Positions 14,369 through 15,887 of a DNA stretch of 15,887 nt are shown one piece after another (the stretch's first letter is position 1; each line of letters starts with the position of its first letter). Under the pieces are notes generated by a model. That model saw nothing but the letters and a program-made list of their open reading frames with translations. It did not search any database and was not told where the DNA came from. Location: assembly GCA_937920085.1 (NCBI GenBank), contig CALETE010000009.1:1-15887 (forward strand). Direction: 5' to 3'. The DNA comes from an uncultured Alphaproteobacteria bacterium. Its GTDB lineage: Bacteria > Pseudomonadota > Alphaproteobacteria > Caulobacterales > Caulobacteraceae. The translations under genes were made by a program, and so were the position numbers.

Positions 14369-15841
14369 ATGATTAAAGAAGCAAAAGCAAAGCCAGTAAG
14401 TGAAATCCTCAACTCGGCTCAGAGGCTTGTCATCCCTCCGTTTCAGAGGGATTATAAATGGACCCAGAAACAGGTTAAGCAACTGATCCAGGATGTCTGC
14501 GATGATGTTAGGTGGGAAAGTAATACCTTTAATCCTTATTACGTAGGCGCCGTGGTTTGTTGTCCAATTGAACGTGCAAAGAAGGATGAAGATGAGAAGC
14601 CGGACTTCGAGGTTCTTGATGGCCAGCAGCGCCTGACGACTATCTCGATAATTCTGGCCACATTGCGGCGCATAATTAAGCATAATTTGAAATCACAGAA
14701 AGACCTCAACGTTACCTCGTTGCTCTATTCTGGGAGCGTGCATCCGCAGACAAAAATTGAGTTACATGAGCCAAGCGAGAAAGATGGCGATCAGAAGGTT
14801 TTTCGGGATATCCTTTTGACGGAAACTGATGAACTTGAGCTCGAGGCTCACAATAAAAAGAGGAAGGGGCGCAAAGGTAATAGCGCTGCAATGAAGACTC
14901 ACGTTTACCGTGCGTTCAAGGCAGCCGAACAGGAAGTATTGGCGACCATTGGTGGAGAAGGTGTTTCTGTTGATAAAAAAATCCAGAAGCTGGTTCTCCT
15001 GGCCGATGCTTTTAAGGGAATTAAGGTAATCTCTATTGTTACGGAGTCAGAATCCGATGCGTTCACCCTTTTTGAGACGCTCAACAGTCGTGGTTTAGAT
15101 CTTAACGCTGCTGAGCTTATTAAGAATAAACTTTTGCAAAATGCGGGCAGGGAGTCGATTATTTCTATTAGTAACAAGTGGAAGGAGATGGAGCGCCTCT
15201 GCCAGAAGAAGACCGTTGATTTTCTTCGCACCTGGTACAACTCCGAGAAGAAATTCGTACGAAAGCCCGACCTCTACGATGAATATGCAAAGATGATCGG
15301 TCGTCCGAGTCGTCCATTGTTGGGTAACGTAGGCGCATTTTGCGACGAGCTTATCGCGTCTTCTGAGATTTACGGAGCGATCCTTGACCCTTCTACTTCG
15401 ACAATCTACCGCGGAATGGTCAAAATTGGCCACCAATCTGAAATTATTCAGCATCTCCGCTTCATTAGAGAGCTAGGCTTTGTCGCAATGCGTCCTCTCA
15501 TTCTTTCGGCTCTTCGCCATAGGAGCGAGATTGCCCTTCGAGTGATCGAGCTTGCTGAACTTGTGGCCGTTCGGAATATTGGTGGAAATACGAACACTCT
15601 AGAGAAACCTTACTCCACTTCTGCAATCATCCTTGCTGATCCCAACATTAAGGATGGAAAGGCCATGGAGGAGATTAGGCGTATCCTTCTTCCGCATCTT
15701 CCGTCGGGTGAGAAGCTTCAAGCAAACCTTGAAGACTATTCGTTCAATAACGAAAACTCTAGGGTTATTCTTTCACGCATTGACCTGGAGATGCGTAGGG
15801 AGTCTGCCGGCCGTAAGAAAATGGCTTACAATGTGGGATAA
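14369..15841 (+). CDS. DUF262 (GmrS-like) protein lacking a visible HNH domain
   Basis: A 490-residue protein of the DUF262 family (ParB/sulfiredoxin-like nucleotide-binding fold, as in GmrSD type IV restriction enzymes). Seen: LVIPPFQRDYKWTQKQV (20-36), FEVLDGQQRLTTISIIL (80-96) with the signature DGQQRLTT, and FTLFETLNSRGLDLNAAELI (232-251). The middle region to about 475 has the helical composition typical of the family. In most GmrSD-type proteins a DUF1524 HNH domain with an EHIxPQ motif follows, giving roughly 550-700 residues; here the protein stops after LEMRRESAGRKKMAYNVG. None of the three frames of the remaining 46 bases shows such a motif. It may be a natural S-only form with a separate nuclease gene just outside the window, or truncated. 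It is more AT-rich than the operon and appears to be an independent transcription unit. If active, it would sense modified phage DNA or restrict by nucleotide-driven cleavage; this is inference from the family. Confidence 0.85.
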   Translation: MIKEAKAKPVSEILNSAQRLVIPPFQRDYKWTQKQVKQLIQDVCDDVRWESNTFNPYYVGAVVCCPIERAKKDEDEKPDFEVLDGQQRLTTISIILATLRRIIKHNLKSQKDLNVTSLLYSGSVHPQTKIELHEPSEKDGDQKVFRDILLTETDELELEAHNKKRKGRKGNSAAMKTHVYRAFKAAEQEVLATIGGEGVSVDKKIQKLVLLADAFKGIKVISIVTESESDAFTLFETLNSRGLDLNAAELIKNKLLQNAGRESIISISNKWKEMERLCQKKTVDFLRTWYNSEKKFVRKPDLYDEYAKMIGRPSRPLLGNVGAFCDELIASSEIYGAILDPSTSTIYRGMVKIGHQSEIIQHLRFIRELGFVAMRPLILSALRHRSEIALRVIELAELVAVRNIGGNTNTLEKPYSTSAIILADPNIKDGKAMEEIRRILLPHLPSGEKLQANLEDYSFNNENSRVILSRIDLEMRRESAGRKKMAYNVG

Positions 15842-15887
15842 AACCGTTTTTGGTCCAGCGAGGCTCATTTCAGGGGGTGGCTAAGTG

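Noticed and set aside
1..15887. CRISPR array, tRNA genes, transposase or integrase genes, attachment-site repeats
   Set aside because: I looked on both strands and saw no regularly spaced repeats, cloverleaf-like segment, recombinase motif or long flanking direct repeats.

Overview
The window looks like a bacterial chromosomal defence island next to a recombination and repair gene. GC content is moderate to high and genes are tightly packed. Start sites mostly lack a good Shine-Dalgarno sequence. Nothing gives a secure taxonomic call. The AddB-like protein at the left edge resembles the version I associate with Verrucomicrobiota and Planctomycetota, so a verrucomicrobial host (Opitutales-like) is a weak guess. 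I see no tRNA, rRNA, CRISPR array, integrase or transposase.

Layout. (1) 1-1323, minus strand: the N-terminal 441 residues of an AddB-like inactivated helicase/PD-(D/E)XK nuclease that runs off the left edge; probably the chromosomal flank. (2) 1460-3502, plus strand: a compact type II restriction-modification pair, a 325-residue C5-cytosine methyltransferase followed 3 bases later by a PD-(D/E)XK endonuclease. (3) 3503-3947: a spacer with two hairpins and a doubtful 83-codon minus-strand ORF. (4) 3948-12914, plus strand: a five-gene operon encoding a second, larger C5 methyltransferase, a GHKL (MutL/MORC-like) ATPase, a Z1-domain superfamily II helicase-like ATPase, a DUF4420-type PD-(D/E)XK nuclease and an AIPR-family protein. 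(5) 12911-14215, minus strand: a protein with two tandem helix-hairpin-helix modules and a sigma-70 region 4-like helix-turn-helix, tail to tail with the AIPR gene and sharing its stop-codon bases. (6) 14216-14368: a divergent intergenic region with four short dyads. (7) 14369-15841, plus strand: a DUF262 (GmrS-like) protein that ends about where the usual HNH nuclease domain would begin.

How the genes may work together. The five-gene operon matches a predicted restriction-modification-like system in which a cytosine methylase marks self DNA, two ATPases (GHKL clamp and Z1 motor) sense or remodel DNA, and a nuclease plus AIPR act as effectors. I recall this grouping from comparative genomics (Iyer, Abhiman and Aravind, 2008, on MutL homologues in restriction systems and the origin of MORC ATPases). 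The mechanism is inference. The type II pair and the DUF262 protein would add independent or layered restriction. The sigma-region-4/HhH protein is the least explained gene here and could be a regulator or an extra DNA-binding component. The AIPR gene stands out in having a strong ribosome binding site followed at once by a perfect 11-base-arm inverted repeat inside its first codons.
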